From Lautropia sp. (GTDB taxonomy: Bacteria; Pseudomonadota; Gammaproteobacteria; Burkholderiales; Burkholderiaceae_E): DNA of 64,000 nucleotides. Where the stretch lies: NCBI GenBank assembly GCA_030527825.1, contig JAUNAC010000001.1, positions 1,259,881 to 1,323,880 of the forward strand, given 5' to 3'. Each line of letters begins with the position of its first letter. Positions within the stretch are counted from its first letter, which is position 1. The translations under genes and the position numbers were made by a program. The notes beneath the pieces were generated by a model, which was given only the letters and a program-made list of their open reading frames with translations, searched no databases and was not told the origin of the DNA. Below, piece after piece: positions 11,613 through 19,681 of this stretch.

Positions 11613-11633
11613 GTAGTGTGTGCAATATACTAC
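11613..11633. promoter_or_regulatory. Candidate operator: inverted repeat between nurA-herA and the WYL gene
   Basis: Half-sites GTAGTGT (11613-11619) and ATACTAC (11627-11633) face each other around position 11623; six of seven pairs match, and the seventh is a G opposite T. The repeat lies 48 bp upstream of the regulator's ATG and ~190 bp from the nuclease start, in the AT-rich part of the divergent intergenic region (11422-11680). WYL regulators of the BrxR/CapW type bind inverted repeats in just this position. Binding here is inferred. Confidence 0.5.
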
Positions 11634-11680
11634 CCGCAACTATCATCACAAGTATCCGTTAACCCGCATGAGTCCTAAGG

Positions 11681-12574
11681 ATGTCTGACGAACAGCTTGA
11701 CGACCTTACCCAGCCGCAGCGCGATCGCCTTGCCTTCGTGGAACTGCGTGTGCGCTTCATCGGAGATATCCGCCGCCAGGACCTGGTGTCGCGGTTTGGA
11801 ATCCAGTCGGCCGCCGCCACGCGTGATATGGCGATCTATAAGGATCTGGCGCCGGGCAACATCAATTACGACACCAAGGCCAAGTGCTATGTCCTTGGAG
11901 AGGACTTCAAGCCGCTCTTCGACTTTCCGCCTGAGCGGGTTCTGTCCTGGCTGACGCAAGGCTTCGGAGACGGAGAGCCTTCCCAACTCAAGGCATGGGT
12001 GGCAAGTGAGATTCCGTCAAGGCTCACGCATCCCGATCTGGATGTGCTGGCCTGTGTGACTCGGGCGATCCATCAGGAGTGTCCTATTCGGGTGGAGTAC
12101 CACTCGATCTCCAGTGGCCAGACTGAGCGCCAGATCGTTCCCTTTGCGCTGATCGACAACGGCCTGCGCTGGCATGTTCGAGCTTTCGATTGCAAATCTC
12201 AGGAATTTCGGGATTTCGTGATCACGCGGATCAAGCGCCCGATCTTGTTGCGAGATGTAGAAATGCAACCCCACGAACGTGGCGACCAGGACATCCAATG
12301 GACGCGAATTGTCGAACTGGAACTGATTCCCCATCCGGATCAGCCACATTCTGAGATTACGGAGATGGACTACGGCATGCGGGATGGCGTGCTACGCATG
12401 AAACTGCGCGCTGCCATGGCTGGATACATTCTGCGCAAGTGGAGCGTGGACAGCTCGCCCGATCACAGCCTGAGAGGGCATGAGTACCGGCTGTGGCTAA
12501 AAAATCCCTTGGCCCTTTACGGTGTAAGGAACGCAGTGCTCGCGCCCGGATACCGATCTCCGGATCAAGCATGA
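11681..12574 (+). CDS. WYL-domain transcriptional regulator (BrxR/CapW-like)
   Basis: The 297-residue protein has the three-part layout of the BrxR/CapW family. First is an N-terminal winged helix (about residues 10-55, with R-R-Q-D-L-V-S-R-F-G-I and a recognition helix A-A-A-T-R-D-M). Then a WYL domain (about residues 120-195) contains I-R-V-E-Y-H-S-I-S-S-G and R-W-H-V-R-A-F-D. A WCX-like C-terminal domain ends the protein. The start is the ATG at 11681, preceded by AAGG. Such proteins are repressors beside antiphage systems (BREX, CBASS and others) and are thought to sense nucleic acid or a nucleotide ligand through the WYL domain. Its divergent placement next to NurA-HerA suggests it controls that pair and itself. 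Confidence 0.85.
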   Translation: MSDEQLDDLTQPQRDRLAFVELRVRFIGDIRRQDLVSRFGIQSAAATRDMAIYKDLAPGNINYDTKAKCYVLGEDFKPLFDFPPERVLSWLTQGFGDGEPSQLKAWVASEIPSRLTHPDLDVLACVTRAIHQECPIRVEYHSISSGQTERQIVPFALIDNGLRWHVRAFDCKSQEFRDFVITRIKRPILLRDVEMQPHERGDQDIQWTRIVELELIPHPDQPHSEITEMDYGMRDGVLRMKLRAAMAGYILRKWSVDSSPDHSLRGHEYRLWLKNPLALYGVRNAVLAPGYRSPDQA

Positions 12575-13053
12575 AGAGAATGACTTGAGTCTGGAGAAGT
12601 TCGGAGGCGTGGTATGCCAACTTAAAGGAAGGCTTGAATTAGGGACTCCAGGACTAGAGTGTTACGTAGTCAGTAACCACGTGGATTCCGACGATTTGCG
12701 AACCTACTGCTGGGTGGCTGTTGGAGATTTTGATGGCGTCTGCGCTAGCGGGCCTCGTTACCGTTCCTTGCAACACCATCATTCGGCGGAAAACGGGACG
12801 ACGATTATCTGGAGACCGACTGGCACCGGGAAAGCGCAGACATTAGTTGGGATGTATTCACAGCCTTGGGCATGCTGCCATGCAGCAGGGGCTGTTGAGG
12901 AGATGATAGATCCTGTTGTTGAGTCGTTATACGACGGTAGAGGAGGAATGGGGTGTATTTCATGCGCGATCGCCAAGAGCTTAGTGATCTACGGATCAAC
13001 GTCTAGACAAGCCAAGCGAAAAGCTGCGTTGCAACCAATAGCAGCTACAGCGG
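12575..13053. other. No confident gene; possible decayed coding DNA
   Basis: This gap separates the WYL gene from the convergent methyltransferase gene. A plus-strand frame (12585-13160) is open for 191 codons and contains I-I-W-R-P-T-G-T-G-K, which resembles a Walker A loop. The sequence around it has no other ATPase motif, unusual cysteine/tryptophan content and no good start, and it runs into the methyltransferase gene on the other strand. It may be a fragment of a lost ATPase gene or chance. Confidence 0.3.
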
Positions 13054-14265
13054 TCAAACTCTTTCGACGTGAAAATCGAACTCAACGGAGGCGACAGACT
13101 CTGCTTTCATTTGATCTGCTTGCCGCCTGCCCACATCCGCTGACTTGGCCGAGCGTGTAGAAACCATGCGCCAATTGACTCCAGATTCCTCTAAAGAGTC
13201 TCTGAAGAGTTTTTTTGCATCAACCGATGCTGACGGAATTATTCCGAATCGGATATACATATGGAGCGCCTCTGAGGACGAAGCGGTATTGGCAATGTTA
13301 CGCCAGACCTTTCCAAGCGAAACTGCGAATGCCTGTGGTCCACTGTGATCCAATTGCGGGCCGGCTGAATAGTCAATGAAAGCGGGAGCTCCCAAAAACC
13401 AATTTCGCAACCATTGGTCCTGAACATATGTCCGCATTCTGTAGTATGGAGGCGAAGTGATTACAACAGAAGGGGATTTACTAATCGACTTAAACAAATC
13501 TTCTGACTGGGCGTCTCCGTGTAGGACATGAGATATTGAAGAAGGCGATGCTTGATCAAGTCCAGCTAGCCGCTCGATCTTTCGATGCAGTACTCGGAGC
13601 ACATCGATCTTTGGTGCTTTGAGTCCGCGTTCCTTCCAGAATCGCACCGCGTAATCCGGTTTTGAGGCGTAAGTCCTCGGCATTTGATTTGAAAAGTAGC
13701 TCGCGTTCTCAACATGCTTGGGAAGTGGTCCATGCAAACATCCAAGTGCCGCAGCACGCAATATGGACGATGCATCCGTTTCATTTTCTAGCTCGAATAA
13801 TCCTTCGCGCAGGGCGCAAATATCACGGAGCGTGGACTGGTGATACGCTGAATGGAAAAATAGTGTGTCTGGTATGTCGGCTGGCTCGACGTTTGCAATT
13901 AGTTCAGCCGCAAGCTTTAGAGGAGCCTCGATGTGACAGCTCGCAAGTTTGGCCTTTGCAATAGCAACAGCAACTGACGAGGAATCAATGCCCCAGGCAA
14001 AGAATCCAAACTTTCGCGCAGAGAATAGAGTGGTGCCTCGACCACAGAATGGATCAAGCACCACTGGCTGCTCCTTCAGATGCTTTTTGAGTACCCTATT
14101 GGGATATTCAAGCGGAAACATCGTGAAATAAGGGCAAATTGCGTTCAGTGCATTTTCTTTGTTGTAGGCGAGGGCCACGTTCTTGATACTTGTGTTTGGC
14201 GTGAATTTTGAATATAGTAATAAGTTTACACGGCTATAGGCGCTCGGGGAATGGTTCGATCTCAT
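13054..14265 (-). CDS. DNA methyltransferase with TSPPY motif (N4-cytosine type likely)
   Basis: The 403-residue protein has a SAM-binding motif D-P-F-C-G-R-G-T-T (about residue 72) followed much later by the catalytic motif T-S-P-P-Y-Y (about residue 272). Motif I before IV with S-P-P-Y is the usual layout of amino-methyltransferases acting on cytosine N4, although some adenine enzymes share it. A helical region between the motifs probably recognises the target. No restriction endonuclease of matching type sits beside it: it is divergent (119-bp gap) from a giant SIR2 protein and convergent with the WYL gene. It may be an orphan modification enzyme or mark self DNA for a neighbouring effector; the second role is inference. 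Confidence 0.8.
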   Translation of the reverse strand: MRSNHSPSAYSRVNLLLYSKFTPNTSIKNVALAYNKENALNAICPYFTMFPLEYPNRVLKKHLKEQPVVLDPFCGRGTTLFSARKFGFFAWGIDSSSVAVAIAKAKLASCHIEAPLKLAAELIANVEPADIPDTLFFHSAYHQSTLRDICALREGLFELENETDASSILRAAALGCLHGPLPKHVENASYFSNQMPRTYASKPDYAVRFWKERGLKAPKIDVLRVLHRKIERLAGLDQASPSSISHVLHGDAQSEDLFKSISKSPSVVITSPPYYRMRTYVQDQWLRNWFLGAPAFIDYSAGPQLDHSGPQAFAVSLGKVWRNIANTASSSEALHMYIRFGIIPSASVDAKKLFRDSLEESGVNWRMVSTRSAKSADVGRRQADQMKAESVASVEFDFHVERV

Positions 14266-14384
14266 AGATTTGCTCTCCCGAGCAACGATCGTCCGACTTG
14301 CTTACGCGTAATTCAGGGGTGGCGAGCGAACGTCCCCAAGGTATTTGTTCACCTTGGATCAGCCGGCATGTACAAGCCGCACTC

Positions 14385-17300
14385 ATGACAAGACTCGGTG
14401 CTATCGATTTCGATGACCGAATTCTTGACGCCCTGCGCGACGACAAGCTGGTGGTTTTCGCTGGTGCGGGTGTTTCGATGGGGGCGCCGTCGAATCTAGC
14501 CAGTTTCTGGGAGCTGACCAATGATATCGCTCAAGGAACGGGGCGTGAGCCCGCGGAGCCGTTGGATCGTTTCTTGGGCCAATTGCATCATAACGAGGTC
14601 AAAGTTCACGAGCGAGCCGCCCAGTTCCTATCGCCCGCAGGCAGCGAACCGAATGCTCTCCATCAAGACCTGCTACGGCTATTCCGCACTGCGGACCGCG
14701 TAAGGCTGGTGACCACCAATTTCGACCTGCACTTTGAGACGGCCGCCAGCACGTTGTTCGGCTCAACTCCAGATGTCTACCGAGCTCCGGCACTGCCGCT
14801 GGGCAACGACTTCACCGGCATCGTGCATGTTCACGGAGCGCTTCCTCGCGCTCGGGATCTGGTGCTCACGGATGCGGATTTCGGGCGTGCGTATCTGACG
14901 GAGGGCTGGGGGCGACGATTCCTGGTGGAGGTTTTCCGTCAATTTACCGTACTGTTCGTTGGCTACAGCCATAATGATGTCGTCATGCATTACTTGGCGC
15001 GTGCCCTTCCGGCCGATGGCGTTGCCGGGCGATTTGCACTGACGCACGAAGACGGGAGCTGGGACTTGCTCGGCATCAAGCCCATCCGCTTTACTAAGGG
15101 ATCTGGTGCGGAAGCCTACAAGGAACTTTATGACGGCGTGCAACGGCTCGCCGAACGGGCCACGCGCGGTGCTTTTGACTGGCGGAACCGAATGGCGGAG
15201 ATCGGCGGACGCATTCCCCCAGCGGACGAAGAAGCCATCGGCGAGGTCGAGCAGGCGCTTCGCGAGGTGCACACGACCCGTTTCTTGACCAACGTCGCTC
15301 GGGATGCCGAATGGCCCAGGTGGCTAAATGCGCGCAAGCATCTTGATGCGCTCTTTGGAACCGTCGATCTCAATGAGCGAGATGAGTTGCTGGCTCGGTG
15401 GCTCGCCGAGCATTTTGCCATTGTGCATGCGGACATATTGTTCGAGTTGTTCGCTGCTCATGGGCTGCGGCTGAATCCAGTGTTCTGGAGCTTCATCGGC
15501 CGCGAACTGGGCATCAATAAGGAAAAGCCGCTGGAGGAATCTGCCCTTAAACGCTGGGTCATGATTCTGCTTGCCAGCGTGCCGAACCAAGCTGACCATC
15601 ATGTGCTGATGTGGTTGGCCGAGCGCTGCGCCAACCACAATGCTGTGCCGCTTACATTAAAAGTGTTTCTCACTATGAGCGAACACCGCCTCAACATCCA
15701 GCCGGGATTCAGGTGGCACGACGAGGAAGATCATGCGCGCGGCCGATGCCTAGATGTCGACTGCTCGCTACGGGCTGATCATTGGTCATTGAACGAGGTC
15801 TGGACAGAGCACATTAGGCCGCATTTGGCGTCAGTTGCTCAGCCGCTGCTGTCCGGCATCACGCGCCGGTTGGAAGACATTCACGGCGGACTCGCGGCGT
15901 GGGAAAAGGCGTCGCGGGAGGGGGACCCGGTCAGCTACGGCCGCTCGGCCATTGAACCGCACGAGCAAGACCGAGATCCCGAGGCGGTTGATGTGCTGAT
16001 TGATGCGGCGCGTGATGCACTGGAGTGGCTCGCGACCAATGCGCCTGTGTTACTTGATGCCTGGATGGAGAGGCTCGCCACATCGGATGTACCGTTGTTA
16101 CGGCGGCTTGCCATCCATGCGATCACTGTGCACCCTGGCAAGTCTGCGGACGATTGCTTGAACTGGCTGCTGGTTCGCGTGGGTCTGCACGGTCTCGCGG
16201 AACATCACGAGGTTTATCGTGCAGTGGCACTCAGCTATGCGGTCGCAGGTGACGTGGCGCGCCAGGCTGTAGTGGATGCGGTTCTTGCGCACCAATACCA
16301 TCTTCCGGCGAGCAGCGACTGGACGGACGAGCAGCAAACTGCACGATCGCATTTCGACTGGTTGTCATGGCTACTTCGTGCGAAGCCCGACTGTGCTGCG
16401 GCAGAGGCTGCACTGGCGCCAATCAGAGCTACCTATCCTGATTGGCGGCTTTCCGAGCATCCAGACCTTACTCATTGGTTTGGTTCAGTGCATTGGGTTG
16501 GGTCTCAGAGCCCCTGGTCTCTCGAACAACTTCTGGCTCGCACACCCCGTGACCAACTCGACGACTTGCTGAATTTTCAAGGCAAGCTGTTCGACGGCCC
16601 AGACCGGGAAGGACTGATCGAAACCATAAGAGACGTGTGCAAGCAGAATACATTGTGGGCATTTGACTTGGCAGAGCTTTTGGCCGAAAGATTGTTGTGG
16701 ACGTCTGATCTATGGCCCGCAGCAATCCGAGGGTTGCAGGAAGCAGAACTGTCGCTGGATGGCTGGCGTGACTTGCTATCCATCAGTGCTAAAGCTGAAC
16801 TACTAACCGCCCACGCGCACGATGTTGCGAACCTGCTTTACAAACTCGTCAGAGATGGCGGAAAACATTTCGCCCTCGAACTTCTGGAACAGGCCAACGT
16901 TATTGCGTTGTCTTTGTGGCAGTCCTTGCAACCCAATCTGCAGGATGACGACATTGACGACTGGTTGTTTCGGGCCATCAACCGACCAGCGGGCGTGATC
17001 GTTGAGTTTTGGATCAGCGGACTGTCGTTGCTCATGCGTGGCAAGAAGGACGCGGAGCGTGCTCTGCCTGAGAACTACAGGCAGTGGTTCACGATGGTGG
17101 TGCAAGATGCGACGTCGAAGGGCGGACTCGGTCGCAGCCTGCTCGCCAGTCAGACGGCGTTCCTGTTTGGCCTCGACGAGCCCTGGACGCGGCAGCATCT
17201 CATTCCGTTGTTCAGTGATGTGGATAGGCACAAGTTCGCTCAGGCATGGGACGGATTTTTGGTATGGGGGCGGCTCTATCCAACACTGGTTGACGCCTTG

Positions 17301-17894
17301 ATGCCCGCCTTTCTTGACGCGCTACATCGGATCAGCATGCACCTGCCCGACCGTCGGCGTCGTTTCATCGTGTTCTACACCGAACTCGCGGTATTTCATG
17401 TTTCCGATCCGAGGCAACAGTTGCTGTCAGTACTCTTTCAACACGGATCCATAGAGGATCGGAGCGACTTCGCTTCTAAACTTGGAAACATCCTGTATGG
17501 GATGCAGCCGGCCAGCACGAAGCAGATGTGGGATACTTGGCTGCATCAGTATTGGCTGGACCGATTGGAAGGTGTGCCCGCGGCTCTGGATGAGGCGGAG
17601 ATCCGACAGATGCTGGGGTGGTTGCCGCATCTTGGTGAGATATTTCCAGTTGCCTCTGCGTTGGCTGCAAGTGCTTCGACAATCCAGCTTGGGCACAGTC
17701 GTCTGCTGTTCGATCTGCGTAACAGCGATTTGGTTACTCGTTATCCTTCTGAAACTGCTGATCTGCTCATTTACCTCTGCAATTGCGATGTTGGTTACCA
17801 TGTTGTTGACTTGAGAAAGGTGGCTTCTCGTCTTCCGGCGCTTGTTCCTGCGCAGCGTGGCCGCCTTGATGAAGCGCTGGCACTCCTGGGCTAG
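14385..17894 (+). CDS. Very large SIR2-domain protein, probable NAD-consuming defence effector
   Basis: I chose the ATG at 14385, which gives 1169 residues beginning MTRLGAIDFDDRI; an upstream TTG at 14298 would add 29 unconvincing residues. The N-terminal ~270 residues are a SIR2-like NADase/deacetylase fold, with V-V-F-A-G-A-G-V-S (residues 23-31), T-T-N-F-D (about 109) and V-H-V-H-G (about 148), the last holding the probable catalytic histidine. The remaining ~900 residues are helical and tryptophan-rich, reminiscent of the DUF4020-type tail found after SIR2 domains. Proteins of this build, such as the DSR group, deplete NAD+ when a phage is sensed, the long tail being the sensor. The gene is intact, ends in TAG, and stands alone on its strand. 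Phage defence is inferred. Confidence 0.75.
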   Translation: MTRLGAIDFDDRILDALRDDKLVVFAGAGVSMGAPSNLASFWELTNDIAQGTGREPAEPLDRFLGQLHHNEVKVHERAAQFLSPAGSEPNALHQDLLRLFRTADRVRLVTTNFDLHFETAASTLFGSTPDVYRAPALPLGNDFTGIVHVHGALPRARDLVLTDADFGRAYLTEGWGRRFLVEVFRQFTVLFVGYSHNDVVMHYLARALPADGVAGRFALTHEDGSWDLLGIKPIRFTKGSGAEAYKELYDGVQRLAERATRGAFDWRNRMAEIGGRIPPADEEAIGEVEQALREVHTTRFLTNVARDAEWPRWLNARKHLDALFGTVDLNERDELLARWLAEHFAIVHADILFELFAAHGLRLNPVFWSFIGRELGINKEKPLEESALKRWVMILLASVPNQADHHVLMWLAERCANHNAVPLTLKVFLTMSEHRLNIQPGFRWHDEEDHARGRCLDVDCSLRADHWSLNEVWTEHIRPHLASVAQPLLSGITRRLEDIHGGLAAWEKASREGDPVSYGRSAIEPHEQDRDPEAVDVLIDAARDALEWLATNAPVLLDAWMERLATSDVPLLRRLAIHAITVHPGKSADDCLNWLLVRVGLHGLAEHHEVYRAVALSYAVAGDVARQAVVDAVLAHQYHLPASSDWTDEQQTARSHFDWLSWLLRAKPDCAAAEAALAPIRATYPDWRLSEHPDLTHWFGSVHWVGSQSPWSLEQLLARTPRDQLDDLLNFQGKLFDGPDREGLIETIRDVCKQNTLWAFDLAELLAERLLWTSDLWPAAIRGLQEAELSLDGWRDLLSISAKAELLTAHAHDVANLLYKLVRDGGKHFALELLEQANVIALSLWQSLQPNLQDDDIDDWLFRAINRPAGVIVEFWISGLSLLMRGKKDAERALPENYRQWFTMVVQDATSKGGLGRSLLASQTAFLFGLDEPWTRQHLIPLFSDVDRHKFAQAWDGFLVWGRLYPTLVDALMPAFLDALHRISMHLPDRRRRFIVFYTELAVFHVSDPRQQLLSVLFQHGSIEDRSDFASKLGNILYGMQPASTKQMWDTWLHQYWLDRLEGVPAALDEAEIRQMLGWLPHLGEIFPVASALAASASTIQLGHSRLLFDLRNSDLVTRYPSETADLLIYLCNCDVGYHVVDLRKVASRLPALVPAQRGRLDEALALLG

Positions 17895-18114
17895 CGCAAA
17901 GAGATCGCACTCGGATTAGCGCGAATTACGACGCCACTGGTAAATCCAAGGTAGCGCTTGGATGCCATCAGTGCCAAGCATTTCAAGATCAAGTTGTGGG
18001 TGCGTTTACGTGACCCAATTTTTTGCTTGGCATGCACTGCTCGGGGCTACTGCTCTTTGGGATGATAGGTATGGCAGGTGCGCCATGGGCGGCGACGCCT
18101 AGATCGTTCCGCCC

Positions 18115-18330
18115 GTGGCGCGCAAATATTGTGCTGTCTATTGTCGGGTATCGTCGGATGAAGGACTAGACCAAGAATTTAACTCCATCGACGTCCAGAA
18201 GGAGGTTGGTCACGCTTACGCCGCTCCTACTAACGAGGCAAAGGTTAGATGCCGGTGCTTGGTGGACCGCTATGACCCGAGATGTCCAGCGGCAACACAT
18301 ATTGGCCCTAGCTTAAAAGCTTGAAGGCCG
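18115..18330 (+). pseudogene. Decayed serine recombinase (N-terminal fragment)
   Basis: The frame from 18115 reads A-V-Y-C-R-V-S-S-D-E-G-L-D-Q-E-F-N-S-I-D, the catalytic-serine start of large serine recombinases; the serine after R-V is present. Conserved sequence then fades (a V-D-R-Y-D-P stretch stands where D-D-Y-D-D-P is expected) and a stop ends it at 18322-18324. No catalytic core or DNA-binding domain follows, so it is a remnant. It sits between the last defence gene and the 3' end of ssrA, where an element's integrase would be expected. Confidence 0.75.
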
Positions 18331-18789
18331 ATTGGTATGCCCAGCGTCTGTTCATGCTCAGTTTTTAGGCAGGCGCATGCGTCTCAAGCATCGCAGCAGC
18401 CGGGCCAACGGCGAGCCGTGAACGGTATTAGATGCCTAGGGCTGCAGGCAGCGTAAAGATGAACCTTCCTGCTTGGGATGCTGGTGCGCAGAGGACTGAA
18501 GGAGCAGGTTATCTCATCACATTGGCATCCTTGCCTCGCCGACACGCCACTGCAAAGCGGTTTCTTGTTGCCTTTCGCCGTCTCGGTCGCGCCCGCCAGA
18601 GCAAGCGAAGAAGCAAACCGATGGCCCGAAAACCCGCGTCAACACACGACTTCGGGCCTTGAATGCTCAAGCGGGCAGCAGAGAACAGAGGGTGAAAATG
18701 GGCGAAAAGTCCGCCGGGAACAGCGACTTCCAGAGGGCCATGCTCAAGGGGAAACGGCCGGAAACCGCGCCAACACAGGGAGAACGGGC
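18331..18789. other. Non-coding remnant DNA between the recombinase fragment and ssrA
   Basis: No frame here resembles a protein I recognise. The open frames that cross it (for example 18478-19005 on the plus strand) run straight into the tmRNA gene and are not credible. The stretch is probably worn-down element DNA, including a lost recombinase 3' half. Confidence 0.4.
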
Positions 18790-18820
18790 AAAAAAATCCC
18801 AACCGATGAGGGTTGGGATT
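18790..18820 (-). terminator. Rho-independent terminator of ssrA
   Basis: A perfect 10-bp stem (18795-18804 with 18811-18820) with a 6-base loop is followed, on the minus strand, by a run of seven T's. It starts 8 bases past the CCA end of the tmRNA. Confidence 0.9.
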
Positions 18821-18828
18821 TGGGGTTT

Positions 18829-19192
18829 TGGTGGAGCCGGCGGGAATTGAACCCGCGTCCGAAAGTCTTCTGCAACCAGTTCTACGTGTGTAGTGACGTC
18901 TTTGATTTTCTCGTTGCCGTTACGCCGACGCACAGGCTCAACCAGCAACCAGCTACCTATTCTTTAATGTCCGGCCAAGTAGCCCGGTCTGACACGATTC
19001 GGTAAGAATGACACTGCTGCTCCTTGCGGAGCCCGGGCTGCCGACAACCCGGTGCAGCGGCTAGGCCTTAAGCGGCCAGTGCGAAACGCTCGTCGTTGGC
19101 GTTTATTTGGTTTTCCGGTGGATTAACGAGGTGACGGACCCTCGACACGCCCTGAGCCGCTTCATTACCCCCGTCGAAACCAGGTCGGCCCC
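18829..19192 (-). ncRNA. ssrA: tmRNA (ssrA), tag peptide ANDERFALAA
   Basis: On the minus strand the gene opens with GGGGCCGACC (ending at 19192) and closes with the T-arm and CGGCTCCACCA (3' end at 18829). The two ends pair as a 7-bp acceptor stem. The tag frame GCC-AAC-GAC-GAG-CGT-TTC-GCA-CTG-GCC-GCT-TAA encodes ANDERFALAA, the tag known from Burkholderia/Bordetella-type betaproteobacteria. tmRNA rescues stalled ribosomes with SmpB. Its 3' end is a classic integration site for genomic islands, and an island remnant abuts it here. Confidence 0.97.
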
Positions 19193-19514
19193 AGAGTGCG
19201 CATTCTAGCCGTTTTGTCAACGAATGGGAAGAGGGGGCTGGGGGGCGATGTTTGAGGGGATGGCTGGGGGGCTGTGGTTGATGACTGTGGTTTTGGGCAA
19301 GGCAGGTGGGAGGCGATGTGTCTCGGGGAAATGGAAAGGGAAGAGGAAGGCGTGTGTTGTTTATAGTTAATAGCTATCAATCTCCTTATTTGATAAGTGA
19401 TTGGCTGTTAGGATGGGGAGATATATGTCTGCCGGGTCTGGCTGCCGGCTGGGCGCTGTGGGGTGGTGATGGCCGCGTGGGTGGGCAGGCGTGGTGATGT
19501 GAGGACGGTGTGGT

Positions 19515-19528
19515 TTGATGTGAATCAA
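19515..19528. promoter_or_regulatory. FNR-type box upstream of nirK
   Basis: TTGATGTGAATCAA is a perfect match to the FNR/ANR consensus TTGAT-N4-ATCAA. It lies 153 bp before the nirK ATG, in an otherwise gene-free 490-bp region (19193-19681). It suggests induction under oxygen limitation. Confidence 0.75.
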
Positions 19529-19553
19529 TGTTTTGGTGGGCGCCGGGTCAAAA

Positions 19554-19567
19554 TTGATGAACGTCAA
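19554..19567. promoter_or_regulatory. Second FNR/DNR-type box upstream of nirK
   Basis: TTGATGAACGTCAA matches the CRP/FNR family pattern TTGAT-N4-(A/G)TCAA. The G in the right half is common in sites for the nitric-oxide-responsive members DNR/NnrR. It is 39 bp downstream of the first box (start to start), about 115 bp before nirK. Confidence 0.6.
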
Positions 19568-19681
19568 ATAATCGCAGGTTTGTATCTATTAGATTGATTT
19601 CGGTTGTTTTGCATCTGTTGACGTTTTCAGTGTGTTGGTTTTTGTCCATCCGTATTTATTCTGATCACGAGGGGTCTTTTC

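Noticed and set aside
1..18114. DISARM or BREX system
   Set aside because: No drmA/drmB/drmC, pglZ or brxC-like genes are visible, although a SNF2-like helicase, methyltransferases and a BrxR-like regulator are present.
18478..19005. Plus-strand open frame crossing ssrA
   Set aside because: It overlaps the tmRNA and its terminator and has no family features.
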